Positions 1 to 9,032 of a DNA stretch of 64,000 nt are shown piece after piece. This DNA is from Paenibacillus dendrobii (lineage in GTDB: Bacteria > Bacillota > Bacilli > Paenibacillales > Paenibacillaceae). The notes beneath the pieces were generated by a model that was not told where the DNA came from, made no database searches, and worked only from the letters and a program-made list of their open reading frames with translations. The DNA is taken from positions 310,001 through 374,000 of the forward strand of contig NZ_WUBI01000004.1 of the NCBI RefSeq assembly GCF_009807035.1, given 5' to 3'. A program made the translations under genes and the position numbers. Positions within the stretch are counted from its first letter, which is position 1, and each line of letters starts with the position of its first letter.

Positions 1-2
1 AC

Positions 3-782
3 TACAGCCAGGCTAAGCTGTTCTGGAACAGCATGTCCGACGTCGAGCAGAAGCATATGATCAAGGCATTTCGCTTTGAACTGGGCAAAGTGCAGACCAA
101 AAGCATCCAGCAGCAGATGGTCGACAATCTCAGCAATGTCGATCTGGAGCTTGCACAGCAGGTGGCGCTTGGCATCGGAGCTAAAGCTCCGCAGGCACAG
201 CCGGAGGAGACCCGCGAAAGCGTAACCCTGCTCTCACCGGCGCTTAGCCAGCTGAACACGGTGAAATCCGCAGCTACCCGCAAAATTGCCATACTTGCGG
301 CGGATGGTTTCGATTCCGCCGAAATGAAGGCTGTACAGTCGGCGCTTCAAGAAGCCGGAGTCACCGCTGAAATCATCAGCGAACATCTCGGGATGATCAC
401 GGGGACCGAAGGGGATCCGTTGCAGGTGAAGCAAACGTTCCTGACAGCCGACTCTGTCTTATATGACGCCGTGTATGTTGCCGGAGGCAAGGAAAGCGTG
501 TCGCAGATCGGGACGATCCGCGAAGCGGTGAATTTCCTGAATGAAGCTTACAATCATTGCAAGACGATTGGTGCCGCGGGTGAAGCCCTTGATCTGCTCG
601 GTACAGCTGGCATCCACGCTACGAGCCCGGATCAGCCGGTCGGCAATCTGGAGAAGCCTTTCACGGATACCGGACTCGTTATCGACAGCGATGCAGGAAG
701 TGGCGCCGACTTCGGTCAAAGGCTGGTGGACGCGATGGCCATGCACCGCCACTGGGACCGAGAAGTTTCCATGTCCAAATAA
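3..782 (+). CDS. katE: Large-subunit catalase, C-terminal part (5' end outside window)
   Basis: This is the 259-residue C-terminal part of a clade-2 (HPII/KatE-type) catalase, which dismutates hydrogen peroxide. The frame is open to the window edge. The first residues (YSQAKLFWNSMSDVEQ) match the end of the catalase core, where the motif is usually QA.LFWNS...EQ.H, so the ATG at 33 is internal and not a start. A DJ-1/PfpI-like (class I glutamine amidotransferase fold) domain follows from about fragment residue 94 (KIAILAADGFDSAEM) to about 205. That appended domain separates large-subunit catalases from the short ones. The haem pocket lies upstream and cannot be inspected. A terminator hairpin follows directly. 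Recognition is confident; the symbol is by family. Confidence 0.9.
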   Translation, partial: YSQAKLFWNSMSDVEQKHMIKAFRFELGKVQTKSIQQQMVDNLSNVDLELAQQVALGIGAKAPQAQPEETRESVTLLSPALSQLNTVKSAATRKIAILAADGFDSAEMKAVQSALQEAGVTAEIISEHLGMITGTEGDPLQVKQTFLTADSVLYDAVYVAGGKESVSQIGTIREAVNFLNEAYNHCKTIGAAGEALDLLGTAGIHATSPDQPVGNLEKPFTDTGLVIDSDAGSGADFGQRLVDAMAMHRHWDREVSMSK

Positions 783-811
783 GCCGTTAACGGCTTAATC
801 AAGAGTTCATA

Positions 812-850
812 AGCCAGTCCGCGATCTTCATCCGGGCTGGCTTTCTTTTT
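812..850 (+). terminator. Rho-independent terminator after catalase
   Basis: A 9-bp stem (812-820 with 834-842, one G-T pair) is followed by a T-rich run (CTTTCTTTTT). It lies 30 bases after the catalase stop codon. Confidence 0.8.
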
Positions 851-931
851 AGACATTTGTATCATCCAAGCTTTATGTTAGGATAATAAGGGAATTTAGT
901 TCCAATCTTTACAAGTGAGAGGGTGCATGGC

Positions 932-3577
932 ATGAAGGAAAGGCTGGAGCGGTACAAAATATTCCGTATCCTGGCTTCCATATACCGGATTAAAGCCGTC
1001 CGATTGCTGATACCGATCGCGGTCATCGGGCTGGTCTACTGGGAAGGCCAGAAGGAGCTGCGTCAGGTTTCTCTCGGCCGCACGTTTGGCGAGCTGCGCC
1101 GCTTGCCGGTCGAAGCTGTTGTGGAAATATTTCTGTTTTCCCTCTTTTCGATCGCGGTCATGAGCCTCTATGACTTTATGATCCGCCACCACTTCCGGCT
1201 AAAGGTTGGATTTTGGAGTACGTTCCGATACGCTTGGATCGCCAACACGTTTAATAACATTATTGGATTTGCCGGATTGACCGGAGCCGGACTCCGGACG
1301 ATTTTATATAAAAGAAGCGGGATATCGCCGGTATTGATGGCTTCCGCGGTCGTGTTTCTATCGCCGGTCGTCGTTACAGGGCTTTCAATTTTATCCTGGG
1401 GCATTATCGCTGGAGTATTTTCCGTGGGAGATTTGTTTGCGGAACACCGGTGGCTGATCTTTGCGGTATGGGGGATGGCGCTGTATTTGCCCCTCTTTGT
1501 ACTGATGCAGAGATCCTCGCTCTTCGCGAAATGGTTCAACCGCGGAGAGGGAAGAACGCCATGGACAACCGTCGGCGTGTCCCTCAGTGCGTCGCTGTTA
1601 GAATGGGCCTGCGCAGGGGTGACCTTCTGGCTGATTGCCAGCAGCATCCTGCATGACGTATCCTTCCGCGAAGTGATCGGTATGTACTCGGTAGCTGCTA
1701 TTGCCGGGATTTTGAGTATGGCGCCTGGAGGTATTGGAGCCTTCGACCTGACCGTGCTCTTGGGACTGGAGCAGCTGGGATTTCCCTCTGACCGCGCAAT
1801 GGCGGTACTGGTGCTGTTCCGTTTGTTTTACTATATTGTGCCGTGGCTGATCGGACTGATCATGTCGGCTTTCGAGCTGGGCAGCGCGGCCAAACGTGCC
1901 GGGGACAAGGTGGACGAGGGGCCGGAGTTTCCTTTGAATGTATGGCAGAGGCTGTGGCGCTGGCCGGGCCAGTATCGCTTTTTGAGTGATCTCGGCGTAT
2001 GGGCACTTGGCAAGCTGGTGCTGGTGAGCGGACTGGTGCTTTTGCTCTCGGCCGCTACGCCAGGCTTGTTGTACCGTCTGAAGCTGACCGAGGAGATATT
2101 GTCCATGCCGATCATGCGCATATCCCATCTGATTTCGGTCATTATCGGCTTTATGCTGATCGTTCTTTCGCGGGGCATATCGCTTCGGATCCACAGGGCC
2201 TATGTATGGACGGGCGTACTGCTGCTTGCGGGCGCTATCTTTACATTTACCAAGGCATTCGATTTTGAAGAAGCGATTTTTTTGCTCATTGTCGGTATTG
2301 CGCTGTGGATGTCGCGCTCCCGGTTCTATCGTAAAGGGGCCGTGGTGGATGTGCGGAGCTATCTGCTCTGGTATGTCCTGTCAGCGGTCATTGCGGCAAT
2401 CTATTTCTGGATCGGAAGCCATGTTCACCACGGCTGGCTCAGGCACCTTCCTACGGCCGACCGCATCCACTGGATGTTTGGCCCAAGGCCATACGCCATA
2501 ACGGCGTTGATCGGACTTGCTGGAGCCTGGCTGCTGCTGACGATGCTTTTGCTGCTCCGTCCCAACCGTAAGATGGCTGCCGCCGCAGGTCCGGAAGAGC
2601 TTAAGAAGCTGAAGGCATTCCTCCAAAACAATCAGGGCAACTTATTGACGCATATGCTGTTTACGGGAGATAAAAGCTTCTTTTGGGCTCAGGACGAACG
2701 TGTACTCATACCTTATGCGAAGGCAAGGGACAAGCTGGTGGTTTTGGGTGATCCGCTGGGTCCCGTAAAGCTGGTGCCTGACGCGATCGGTGAATTCCAG
2801 CATTACGCCGATCAGTACGCGATGGCTGTGGTTTTCTATCAGGCGACGCCGGATTACCTGCCCATCTATCATGAGTACGGATACCGTTTCTTTAAGCTGG
2901 GGGAAGAGGCGTTGATCCCTCTGGACCATTTCACCCTAAGCGGCAAAAAGGCTACCGATTTGCGAAGTGTCCGCAACCGGTTTGAACGCGAAGGCTATGC
3001 ATTTGAGGTAGTTCATCCGCCGTACAATGATTCACTTCTGGAAGAGCTTCGATCCGTATCCAACGAATGGATTAAAGGGAGACGGGAAAAGGGCTTTTCG
3101 CTGGGATGGTTCGATAAGTCATATCTGGAGCAGGCTCCGATAGCCCTGCTGAAGAATCCCGAGGACAGCATCCTTGCGTTTGCCTCTCTTGCGCCAGGAT
3201 ATGATGAAGGCCGGACGATGTCTATCGATCTGATGCGGCATCAAAGTGGTACCCCTAACGGCACGATGGATTATTTGTTTGTTAAGCTGCTTGAATGGTG
3301 CAAGGAGCAGGGATATGAAATCTTTAACCTTGGCAACGCGCCGCTGTCCAGCGTCGGGGAGAGCAAAAGCGCGCTGCGCGAAGAGAAACTGGCTGCGCTG
3401 GTGTTCCAATACGGCGGACACTGGTATGGATTCAAGGGCCTTCGCAGATATAAGGAAAAGTTTGCGCCGGAGTGGGAGCCGCGTTTCCTGGCTTATCCGG
3501 CATGGGTATCGCTGCCCGTGCTCACGATGGATCTGGTTAGGCTCGTATCGAAGCGGGTACAGGAGAACAGAAAGTGA
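932..3577 (+). CDS. mprF: Phosphatidylglycerol lysyltransferase / flippase MprF
   Basis: MprF transfers lysine (or another amino acid) from charged tRNA to phosphatidylglycerol and flips the product to the outer leaflet, which lowers net negative surface charge and gives resistance to cationic peptides. The 881-residue length matches the family's full bifunctional form. The first about 530 residues are strongly hydrophobic with many membrane segments (flippase part). From about residue 545 (EELKKLKAFLQ, then LLTHMLFTGDKSFFW) comes the soluble C-terminal aminoacyltransferase domain (GNAT-like fold, formerly DUF2156), ending with the conserved FKGLRRYKEKFAPEWEPR stretch. I chose ATG 932 over the in-frame GTG at 923 because GAGAGGG at 916-922 gives correct spacing only to 932. 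It is monocistronic between two terminators. The aminoacyl specificity cannot be read from sequence alone. Confidence 0.93.
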   Translation: MKERLERYKIFRILASIYRIKAVRLLIPIAVIGLVYWEGQKELRQVSLGRTFGELRRLPVEAVVEIFLFSLFSIAVMSLYDFMIRHHFRLKVGFWSTFRYAWIANTFNNIIGFAGLTGAGLRTILYKRSGISPVLMASAVVFLSPVVVTGLSILSWGIIAGVFSVGDLFAEHRWLIFAVWGMALYLPLFVLMQRSSLFAKWFNRGEGRTPWTTVGVSLSASLLEWACAGVTFWLIASSILHDVSFREVIGMYSVAAIAGILSMAPGGIGAFDLTVLLGLEQLGFPSDRAMAVLVLFRLFYYIVPWLIGLIMSAFELGSAAKRAGDKVDEGPEFPLNVWQRLWRWPGQYRFLSDLGVWALGKLVLVSGLVLLLSAATPGLLYRLKLTEEILSMPIMRISHLISVIIGFMLIVLSRGISLRIHRAYVWTGVLLLAGAIFTFTKAFDFEEAIFLLIVGIALWMSRSRFYRKGAVVDVRSYLLWYVLSAVIAAIYFWIGSHVHHGWLRHLPTADRIHWMFGPRPYAITALIGLAGAWLLLTMLLLLRPNRKMAAAAGPEELKKLKAFLQNNQGNLLTHMLFTGDKSFFWAQDERVLIPYAKARDKLVVLGDPLGPVKLVPDAIGEFQHYADQYAMAVVFYQATPDYLPIYHEYGYRFFKLGEEALIPLDHFTLSGKKATDLRSVRNRFEREGYAFEVVHPPYNDSLLEELRSVSNEWIKGRREKGFSLGWFDKSYLEQAPIALLKNPEDSILAFASLAPGYDEGRTMSIDLMRHQSGTPNGTMDYLFVKLLEWCKEQGYEIFNLGNAPLSSVGESKSALREEKLAALVFQYGGHWYGFKGLRRYKEKFAPEWEPRFLAYPAWVSLPVLTMDLVRLVSKRVQENRK

Positions 3578-3588
3578 GAAATGGACGA

Positions 3589-3650
3589 AAAAAGAGCAGG
3601 GGCTGGGACTATACTTCGTATGGTCTTGTGCCTACTGCTCTTTCTTTGGA
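3589..3650 (+). terminator. Terminator after mprF
   Basis: Stem AAAGAGCAG (3591-3599) with CTGCTCTTT (3635-3643), an internal extension (GGC/GCC) and a following T-rich tract. It lies just after the mprF stop. Confidence 0.7.
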
Positions 3651-3691
3651 TCTGAGGAAGGAAGTATGGCTTAGGTTATAAGAACAGCCCA

Positions 3692-3732
3692 AGCCGTCTT
3701 CATGCCCGTTTGGGCTAAACAAGACGGCTCGA
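3692..3732 (-). terminator. Hairpin downstream of the sensor kinase
   Basis: AGCCGTCTT pairs with AAGACGGCT around a nested GCCC/GGGC hairpin, just past the kinase stop. The following bases are only weakly T-rich, so termination is likely but not certain. Confidence 0.45.
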
Positions 3733-3750
3733 TTGGGAGAATAATGAGGC

Positions 3751-5049
3751 TTATTTCGGAAGCCGGATACGGAAAATGATGCCTTTCGGCTGATTATGGA
3801 GCGCCTGAATGGTGCCATGATGGCTGTCAACGATCCACTGCGCGATCGACAGTCCGAGTCCTGATCCGCCGCTTTCACGCGAGCGCGCCTGGTCTTCGCG
3901 GTAGAACCGGTCGAAGATGCGGCTTAGACCGGCCTCGCTGATACCAATGCCGGTATCGCTGACCTCAATAAAGACTTTATTCTCCTTCACGAAGGTGCTG
4001 ATGCCGATGCTGTCATGCTCTCCAGTATATTTCAGCGCATTGTCCAGCAGAATCACCAGCAACTGATGCAGTCTTGCAGGGTCGGCCTCCAGCCGGATTT
4101 TACTGTGAAGCTTCAGCCACATATGCTTTTCGGAAAGTTCTGCAATTTCCGCATACGGACTGCAAACCTTGTGAATGAATTCGTCCAAATCAATGGTTTG
4201 CTTTTCGAGCTGCGTCTCGGTCGAGTCCGCTCTGGCGAGCGTCAATAGGTCGGTCGTCAAGCGCGATAGCCGCCTTGTTTCGGACAGGGAGAGGGCGATA
4301 TTCTCGAAGGTATCGATGATTCGCTTCTCCGGCGTTGTCTGCAGCAGCTCCAGTTTGTTCTGGATGATCGTCAGCGGGGTCCGCAGCTCATGTGAGGCGT
4401 TTTCCACGAACTCCACCTGTTTGTCCCAGGAGCGGATGATCGGTTTCATCATTTTCCGGGACAGTATGAAGCTTGCAGTGATGGATAACAGGATGAAGAT
4501 AATCGAGCAAATGATAATAATCCGTTTAAAATTATCGATCAGGTTTTGCTCGGAGTCGACATTGACCATCAGCTGAACATAAGTACCCGTTTGCGTCGGA
4601 TGGGGAATGGATATCGTTCGGTAATGAAATATATTATGGACTTTTATATTCGTGATGACGCCTATGGTGGAAGGGTCGAATTTCAGGTCGCTGAAAAGAG
4701 ATTCATTAAAGCCGATTTGATGAATATTCATAATTTTTCCTTCTTTGCTCCACTGAATGGGCGTCACCCTAGGATTGAACTCCGGCCGGCCGTTCTTGAT
4801 AGGGGGAGGGAAGCCGTTCTTGTCCGCGATGGGGTCCTTGTCCGGGCTCGTGCCGTTATTCGTCCCTCTACCGCCGGACTCAATCATCATTTTATAGCTG
4901 TTCAAATCCGTGTCCGTCTTGGCATAGAGTGTCGTCTTGATCTGACCGAAAATAATCGTACCGAAGATGCCGAAGAGGATGGTGAACGCAATCAGGGTAT
5001 AGACCATAAACCGCAGCTGCTGGCTGCGAATGACCTTGTTCTTATTCAT
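3751..5049 (-). CDS. Sensor histidine kinase, CiaH-like
   Basis: A membrane histidine kinase of 432 residues and partner of the response regulator directly upstream. Membrane segment 1 is at about residues 12-37 and segment 2 at about 176-196, leaving an extracytoplasmic domain of about 140 residues. The H-box SHELRTPLT puts the phosphorylated His at about residue 220. N, G1 (DTGIGIS) and G2 (GGSGLGLSIAQWI) boxes of the ATPase domain follow. There is no obvious separate HAMP domain. I chose the ATG at 5049: it sits 8 bases upstream of the regulator's stop, so the genes overlap and are translationally coupled, and GAGG lies about 6 bases before it. A longer in-frame start near 5118 would overlap the regulator by about 77 bases and has no support. 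Similarity to CiaH is by motif and by its partner; the stimulus is unknown. Confidence 0.85.
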   Translation of the reverse strand: MNKNKVIRSQQLRFMVYTLIAFTILFGIFGTIIFGQIKTTLYAKTDTDLNSYKMMIESGGRGTNNGTSPDKDPIADKNGFPPPIKNGRPEFNPRVTPIQWSKEGKIMNIHQIGFNESLFSDLKFDPSTIGVITNIKVHNIFHYRTISIPHPTQTGTYVQLMVNVDSEQNLIDNFKRIIIICSIIFILLSITASFILSRKMMKPIIRSWDKQVEFVENASHELRTPLTIIQNKLELLQTTPEKRIIDTFENIALSLSETRRLSRLTTDLLTLARADSTETQLEKQTIDLDEFIHKVCSPYAEIAELSEKHMWLKLHSKIRLEADPARLHQLLVILLDNALKYTGEHDSIGISTFVKENKVFIEVSDTGIGISEAGLSRIFDRFYREDQARSRESGGSGLGLSIAQWIVDSHHGTIQALHNQPKGIIFRIRLPK

Positions 5050-5728
5050 GGTCATCCTCATTTTCGGACAGCATGTACCCCATGCCCCGGATCGTCTTGA
5101 TGTATTTGTCATAACCAAAGGATTTGAATTTCTTGCGCAGATTACTGATGTATACCTCGATAACCGTATTGGACGTGCTGGAATCCATGCCCCAGATGCG
5201 ATCGAAAATCTGTTCCTTGGTCAAAATCATGTTTTTGTTATTGATCAGATATTCGAGAAGGTCGATTTGCTTACCGTTCAGAAGCACGGATTCCCCGCCG
5301 ATCTGGACGCCGCGGCTTTTGAGGTTTAGCTTGAGGTCCTTGAACATGAGCGTACTTTCCTTGAACCCGCCGACCGAGCGCCGCAAAATCGCCTCCAGCC
5401 GCAGCAGCAGCTCTTCGCGGTGAAAGGGCTTGACCAGGTAATCGTCGGCCCCCGTCTTAAAGCCGCGGATTTTATCGTCGATCCCGTCCTTGGCCGTCAG
5501 GATCAGCACCGGGGTTGCAATGCCCTTTTGCCGGAGCTCGCCAAGCACCTCGTATCCGTTCATGTGAGGCATCATAATATCGAGAATAATGACGTCGTAA
5601 ATGTTCTGTTCCGCCATATATAAGCCTTCTTCCCCGTCAAAAGCCTGCTCGGCCTCAAACAGGTCGCGGGTTGTTTCGCATACCGTATCGGACAGATGTT
5701 TATCATCCTCGATGACCAGGAGTCGCAT
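5042..5728 (-). CDS. OmpR-family response regulator, CiaR-like
   Basis: A DNA-binding response regulator of 228 residues. The receiver domain occupies residues 1-120 with the acidic cluster EDD (7-9), phospho-acceptor Asp at 50 (VIILDIMMP) and the conserved Lys in DYLVKPF. A winged-helix domain from about 130 to 222 ends in the typical TIRGMGYML. The run DGEEGLYMAEQ and the linker after the receiver resemble streptococcal CiaR closely, from memory of that family. The gene overlaps the kinase on the 3' side. Targets are unknown; the MFS exporter downstream in the same direction is upstream in transcription order, so it is not an obvious operon partner. Confidence 0.88.
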   Translation of the reverse strand: MRLLVIEDDKHLSDTVCETTRDLFEAEQAFDGEEGLYMAEQNIYDVIILDIMMPHMNGYEVLGELRQKGIATPVLILTAKDGIDDKIRGFKTGADDYLVKPFHREELLLRLEAILRRSVGGFKESTLMFKDLKLNLKSRGVQIGGESVLLNGKQIDLLEYLINNKNMILTKEQIFDRIWGMDSSTSNTVIEVYISNLRKKFKSFGYDKYIKTIRGMGYMLSENEDDHE

Positions 5729-5962
5729 ACCGGTTTCACCTCTTGATATTTATTCCCTTGTATAAGAACGTCTATCGACGTACACAAAAGGGGACAAGCC
5801 GCATGCAGCGGAAGTTTATCTTCTTGCGATATCGGGATTGGAAATCCTCGGGCGTTTATATATCCCTGATATCTAAAAATAAACATTTTGCGGTGAATGT
5901 CAAATTCCGTCCCTGATCGGCAATGAAATAATTGTATCTGTCCTGAGGCCATGTCAATCATG

Positions 5963-5985
5963 AAAAAGCCCGGTATTAACCGGGC
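5963..5985 (-). terminator. Terminator overlapping the MFS stop codon
   Basis: On the minus strand GCCCGG pairs with CCGGGC followed by five T. The TAA stop of the transporter lies in the loop. Confidence 0.75.
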
Positions 5986-7235
5986 ATTTCGACCTTCGCT
6001 TCATGTTGGTGTCTGCGGTTCAGCGAAGGCAGCACCATGAGGTAATATACGCTTACAATGAAAATGCTGGCTGCCAGGATCCAGTAAAGTGCCGTTACCG
6101 ATACCAGGGCAGGGAAGAAGATGGCGACGAATCCGAGCGCCAGCGCCTGACCGGTCGTGGACAATGGCTCGATCCAAGCGCTGACCCGGCCCATACTCTG
6201 TGGTTCCACAAGTTCCGGCATCCATCCGCCCAGCACAACGTTAATCGGTCCAAGGATGATGCCAAGCAGCACCGCTATGCCCAGATACAGCTGAATATAG
6301 GCGAAGCTGCCTAATATGATCGTCAGGATACCGACGAGGAAGAGGCCGGTAATCAGCACTGTGACTTTGCCGACTTTTTTGATGAGCGGTGTGCTGATCG
6401 CGCTGCCTATAAGGTAACCGATGCCGAGAAATACCATCACCAGGGGGGTGTATACCTGATAGTGGTCGGGACTTAGTTTGTATTTCATGGTAAAGAGAGG
6501 AAGAATCGAGAACACGCCATTCACGATGCCAAAAAAGAAGAAGCCAAGAACGATCGCGAGCAGCAGCCGGTTACGGACGATATATTTGAAGCCTGAGCCG
6601 AAGTCCGTAAGGATGCTCTTCATGTTCAGGTCTTTCAGCTTTGCTTTGCCGTTTGGCTGGCGAACATGGAGCGGGAAATGACAAAACGCGAGGAGAAGGC
6701 CAGAAATAATAAAGCTGACCGTGTCGATGATAATGGCACCTTCGATGCCCAAGTAGTAATAAGCAGCAGAACCCATACTCATGCCGAACAGCATGAAGAT
6801 ACCCATGATAGACATATTCAGGCTGGAGGCCTGAACATATTGCTCCGGCTTCATAATGCCCTGAAGCAGGCTCATTTCGGCTGGGGCAAAAAATTTTGAG
6901 ATGGCGCTCCGCAAAAATAAAATGGCAAAAGCGGCGACGATCCAGTCTTCATGTACAGCCAACAACAGAACCAGCGACAAACCGGCACGGATCCAGTCGC
7001 TTAGTACGGCGATGCGTTTGCGGTCGAGCCTGTCGGCCAACACGCCGATGAACAGGAACACCACCAGGGTCGGGAGCGAGTACATCATCTCGGCGACTGT
7101 GGCATAAGTAGGCTGATTGCTGAAACGGTCGATCAGGTAAAAGGCGAATGCCATGGTGCCGACCATGGTGCCAAGCTGCGAAGCGAATGCAGCCAGAAAC
7201 ATTCTGACGAATATGGAATTGCGGAAGAGTTCCAT
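5976..7235 (-). CDS. MFS transporter (MFS_3-type exporter)
   Basis: A 419-residue major-facilitator protein with about 12 hydrophobic segments. The N-terminus begins MELFRNSIFVRMFLAAFASQ, and the loop between segments 2 and 3 carries the MFS signature GVLADRLDRKRI (about residues 61-72). This subgroup includes macrolide and siderophore exporters, but the substrate cannot be deduced. The second half (TPLIKKVGK) has the matching loop 8-9 motif. Translation starts at ATG 7235 with TGAGGATT upstream. The gene stands alone with its own terminator. No regulator adjoins it. Confidence 0.85.
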   Translation of the reverse strand: MELFRNSIFVRMFLAAFASQLGTMVGTMAFAFYLIDRFSNQPTYATVAEMMYSLPTLVVFLFIGVLADRLDRKRIAVLSDWIRAGLSLVLLLAVHEDWIVAAFAILFLRSAISKFFAPAEMSLLQGIMKPEQYVQASSLNMSIMGIFMLFGMSMGSAAYYYLGIEGAIIIDTVSFIISGLLLAFCHFPLHVRQPNGKAKLKDLNMKSILTDFGSGFKYIVRNRLLLAIVLGFFFFGIVNGVFSILPLFTMKYKLSPDHYQVYTPLVMVFLGIGYLIGSAISTPLIKKVGKVTVLITGLFLVGILTIILGSFAYIQLYLGIAVLLGIILGPINVVLGGWMPELVEPQSMGRVSAWIEPLSTTGQALALGFVAIFFPALVSVTALYWILAASIFIVSVYYLMVLPSLNRRHQHEAKVEMPG

Positions 7236-7390
7236 GCGGGGTAATCCTCATTTCTTTTTTATTTTTGGGAGTATTCGATTTACGTGGATTCTCGAAGGTG
7301 AACAATCTGATGGAAAATCTCGATTTCATTTATTTAGTAACAGTTTACAACGATATCCCCTATTCCGATAACGGCGCAGGAATGATGTTA

Positions 7391-7906
7391 CTATCGGTCT
7401 TTGGACGGAGTCCAGGCATCCATTAATGGTCCGCGTGCACCATACAGCGGGTCGGTGCCGGGAAGGGGTACGTTGCGAATGTCCTCAAGTACGCGCGGCC
7501 GCTCATCCGGTTCGCCGGTACACAAGTTATAGTCCATGCCGCCCGGGTAAGCCCCGACAACACTGAAGTCTGAAGTGGCGGAGATTTTTTTGTGACCGGT
7601 GCCAGCGGGCAATACGACCACATCTCCGGCAGCAAGTTCAAACTTTTGTCCGCGTTCTCCGCCCAGCTGCAGAACGGCCGAGCCGCTGACAACGCCCAGG
7701 ACCTCGTGTGCAATACTGTGATAGTGGTGGTAACTGAATACGCCGTTTTTCCAGCTGTTCAGCCAGCCGTTTTGATTGAAGATGCTCTCGGTCTCCATAG
7801 GCTCGTCCCGAAGTACACCTTTGTACACCATCACGGGCAAACGGGGGTTGCCCGGTATCTTTCCGTCATCCTTAAAATAATAGGTGTTGATATCCGCTCC
7901 GTTCAA
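7391..7906 (-). CDS. Cupin-domain protein, YjlB-like
   Basis: A single-domain cupin of 171 residues, resembling B. subtilis YjlB (function unknown). The opening TYYFKDDGKIPGNPRLPV is typical of that family. Cupin motif 1 is weak (SYHHYHSIAHEVLGVVSG, about residues 58-75), with His residues that could bind a metal, and motif 2 is VVLPAGTGHKKI (about 95-106). The start is a TTG at 7906: GGAGGG lies 7 bases before it and no ATG or GTG is better placed. It is not in an operon with the MFS gene downstream (155-base gap), and no catalytic role can be assigned. Confidence 0.8.
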   Translation of the reverse strand: MNGADINTYYFKDDGKIPGNPRLPVMVYKGVLRDEPMETESIFNQNGWLNSWKNGVFSYHHYHSIAHEVLGVVSGSAVLQLGGERGQKFELAAGDVVVLPAGTGHKKISATSDFSVVGAYPGGMDYNLCTGEPDERPRVLEDIRNVPLPGTDPLYGARGPLMDAWTPSKDR

Positions 7907-8327
7907 TGTAATCCCTCCATATAAACCAAAGTAGGTATAAAATGGTGCGAATTTCTGATTGTTAAATGCACGTTTATGCTGGGCTTGAACCCAATGGAAC
8001 GAAGGGCTCTTTTTTTTATAATGAAACTTGTGCTATAATGCATGTGGAATATTAATAACTGGATAATATGTGGGTAAATGAATGAATATATCCCTTGGAT
8101 AAAAGTCACTTTCATGGCCTAACTTCTCTTCATATGTTAAGGGAATGTTAGGCCTTTTATTGTTTAAAGGCCCGACGTTTCCGGCCAAATAGTCCGGCAA
8201 ACAGGGTGATGGCCCGCCCGCTACTTCGTAATCAGGAGGGAAAGAAGGATTCGTTTCCAGATAATACGGCAACCTTGGGGTCATGCCTTCAGATCGTGCT
8301 AACAGACCATGGAACGGGTCAAATTCA
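7907..8327 (+). promoter_or_regulatory. Long structured leader of the MpsC-family gene
   Basis: This divergent intergenic stretch of about 420 bases holds a TATAAT at 8034-8039 and, further on, two mutually exclusive hairpins. GGCCTAAC (8116-8123) can pair with GTTAGGCC (8147-8154), which is followed by a T-rich tract. Alternatively GGCCTTT (8151-8157) can pair with AAAGGCC (8166-8172). Overlapping alternatives before a gene suggest attenuation. The stretch 8200-8245 is GC-rich with a GGG/CCC hairpin and an AGGAGGG with no start at usable distance. I could not match it to a known riboswitch class. Confidence 0.35.
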
Positions 8328-9032
8328 ATGGACCAATTACATAATCAATCATTTCAGCAAATTATCGCCAGTTATACTGGCAAACTATTAAGGGACCACT
8401 TCGGCAAGGGACCAGAGTCGGTTGTGGTTTCCACAGGCAGTACGTTTATAACCATTTATTTGCGTAATTTTATGACTCCGACGGAAAAGATACTGCTGGA
8501 ACAGCATCAAGAGGGGCTCGTGATGGAGACCAGGGACAAGCTGATGCTGGCGGTTATGCCGGAAATTTTGCAGTATCTGCAGGATATGAGCAGCGTAAGC
8601 ATGGAGGAGTGCTATTACGATTGGGACCTGGAACAGAAAACAGGGATGATTATGATTATAAGCCGGGAACCGGTCTGTCATGCTCACTTCATCTCAACGG
8701 AGTACAACTGCAGGAAGGAGATCGAGGCGGAGCTGAACAGGATTAGTGCCCATGTGCAAAAAGCACCGTGCACCACCGATTCTTACGAGATGAACCCGCG
8801 CACTCTCCTGGTGGTCCGTAACGGTGTTCTGCTGCCGATGGAGCAGGAGATGATCCGCTTGGGGCAGGGAGATACCTTGAAACGCGTGAAACGCAAGCTG
8901 GAAAAGGAATATGTATTAAAAAGTCATATCCTTGAGGAACTGCTGCCAACCCGCATTAGCGATTGCTTCATCGATTGGAATTACACATTGGATAAAAGTA
9001 TTCTCGTGCTTGCACTGAACCCGCACCGCTGA
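8328..9032 (+). CDS. MpsC family protein (DUF2294), two tandem domains
   Basis: A soluble 234-residue protein of the family once called DUF2294 and now linked by name to MpsC of a sodium-translocating membrane-potential system. It is built of two copies of the same roughly 110-residue domain. Copy one runs from about residue 14 to 115 (EKILLEQ.. then EECYYDWDLEQKTGMIMII) and copy two from about 130 to 232 (MEQEMIRL.. then SDCFIDWNYTLDKSILVLAL). The repeated D-W signature followed by a beta strand is visible in both. The start is uncertain: ATG 8328 has a weak site, and an in-frame ATG at 8283 would add 15 unlikely residues. Its stop lies inside a terminator. No partner transporter gene is nearby, so its role here is unknown. 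Confidence 0.75.
   Translation: MDQLHNQSFQQIIASYTGKLLRDHFGKGPESVVVSTGSTFITIYLRNFMTPTEKILLEQHQEGLVMETRDKLMLAVMPEILQYLQDMSSVSMEECYYDWDLEQKTGMIMIISREPVCHAHFISTEYNCRKEIEAELNRISAHVQKAPCTTDSYEMNPRTLLVVRNGVLLPMEQEMIRLGQGDTLKRVKRKLEKEYVLKSHILEELLPTRISDCFIDWNYTLDKSILVLALNPHR

Noticed and set aside
8200..8250. Resemblance to the fluoride (crcB) riboswitch, GGGTGATGGCCCGCCC
   Set aside because: The first stem looks similar, but the AAAC junction is missing and no downstream sequence can form the essential pseudoknot with the loop.
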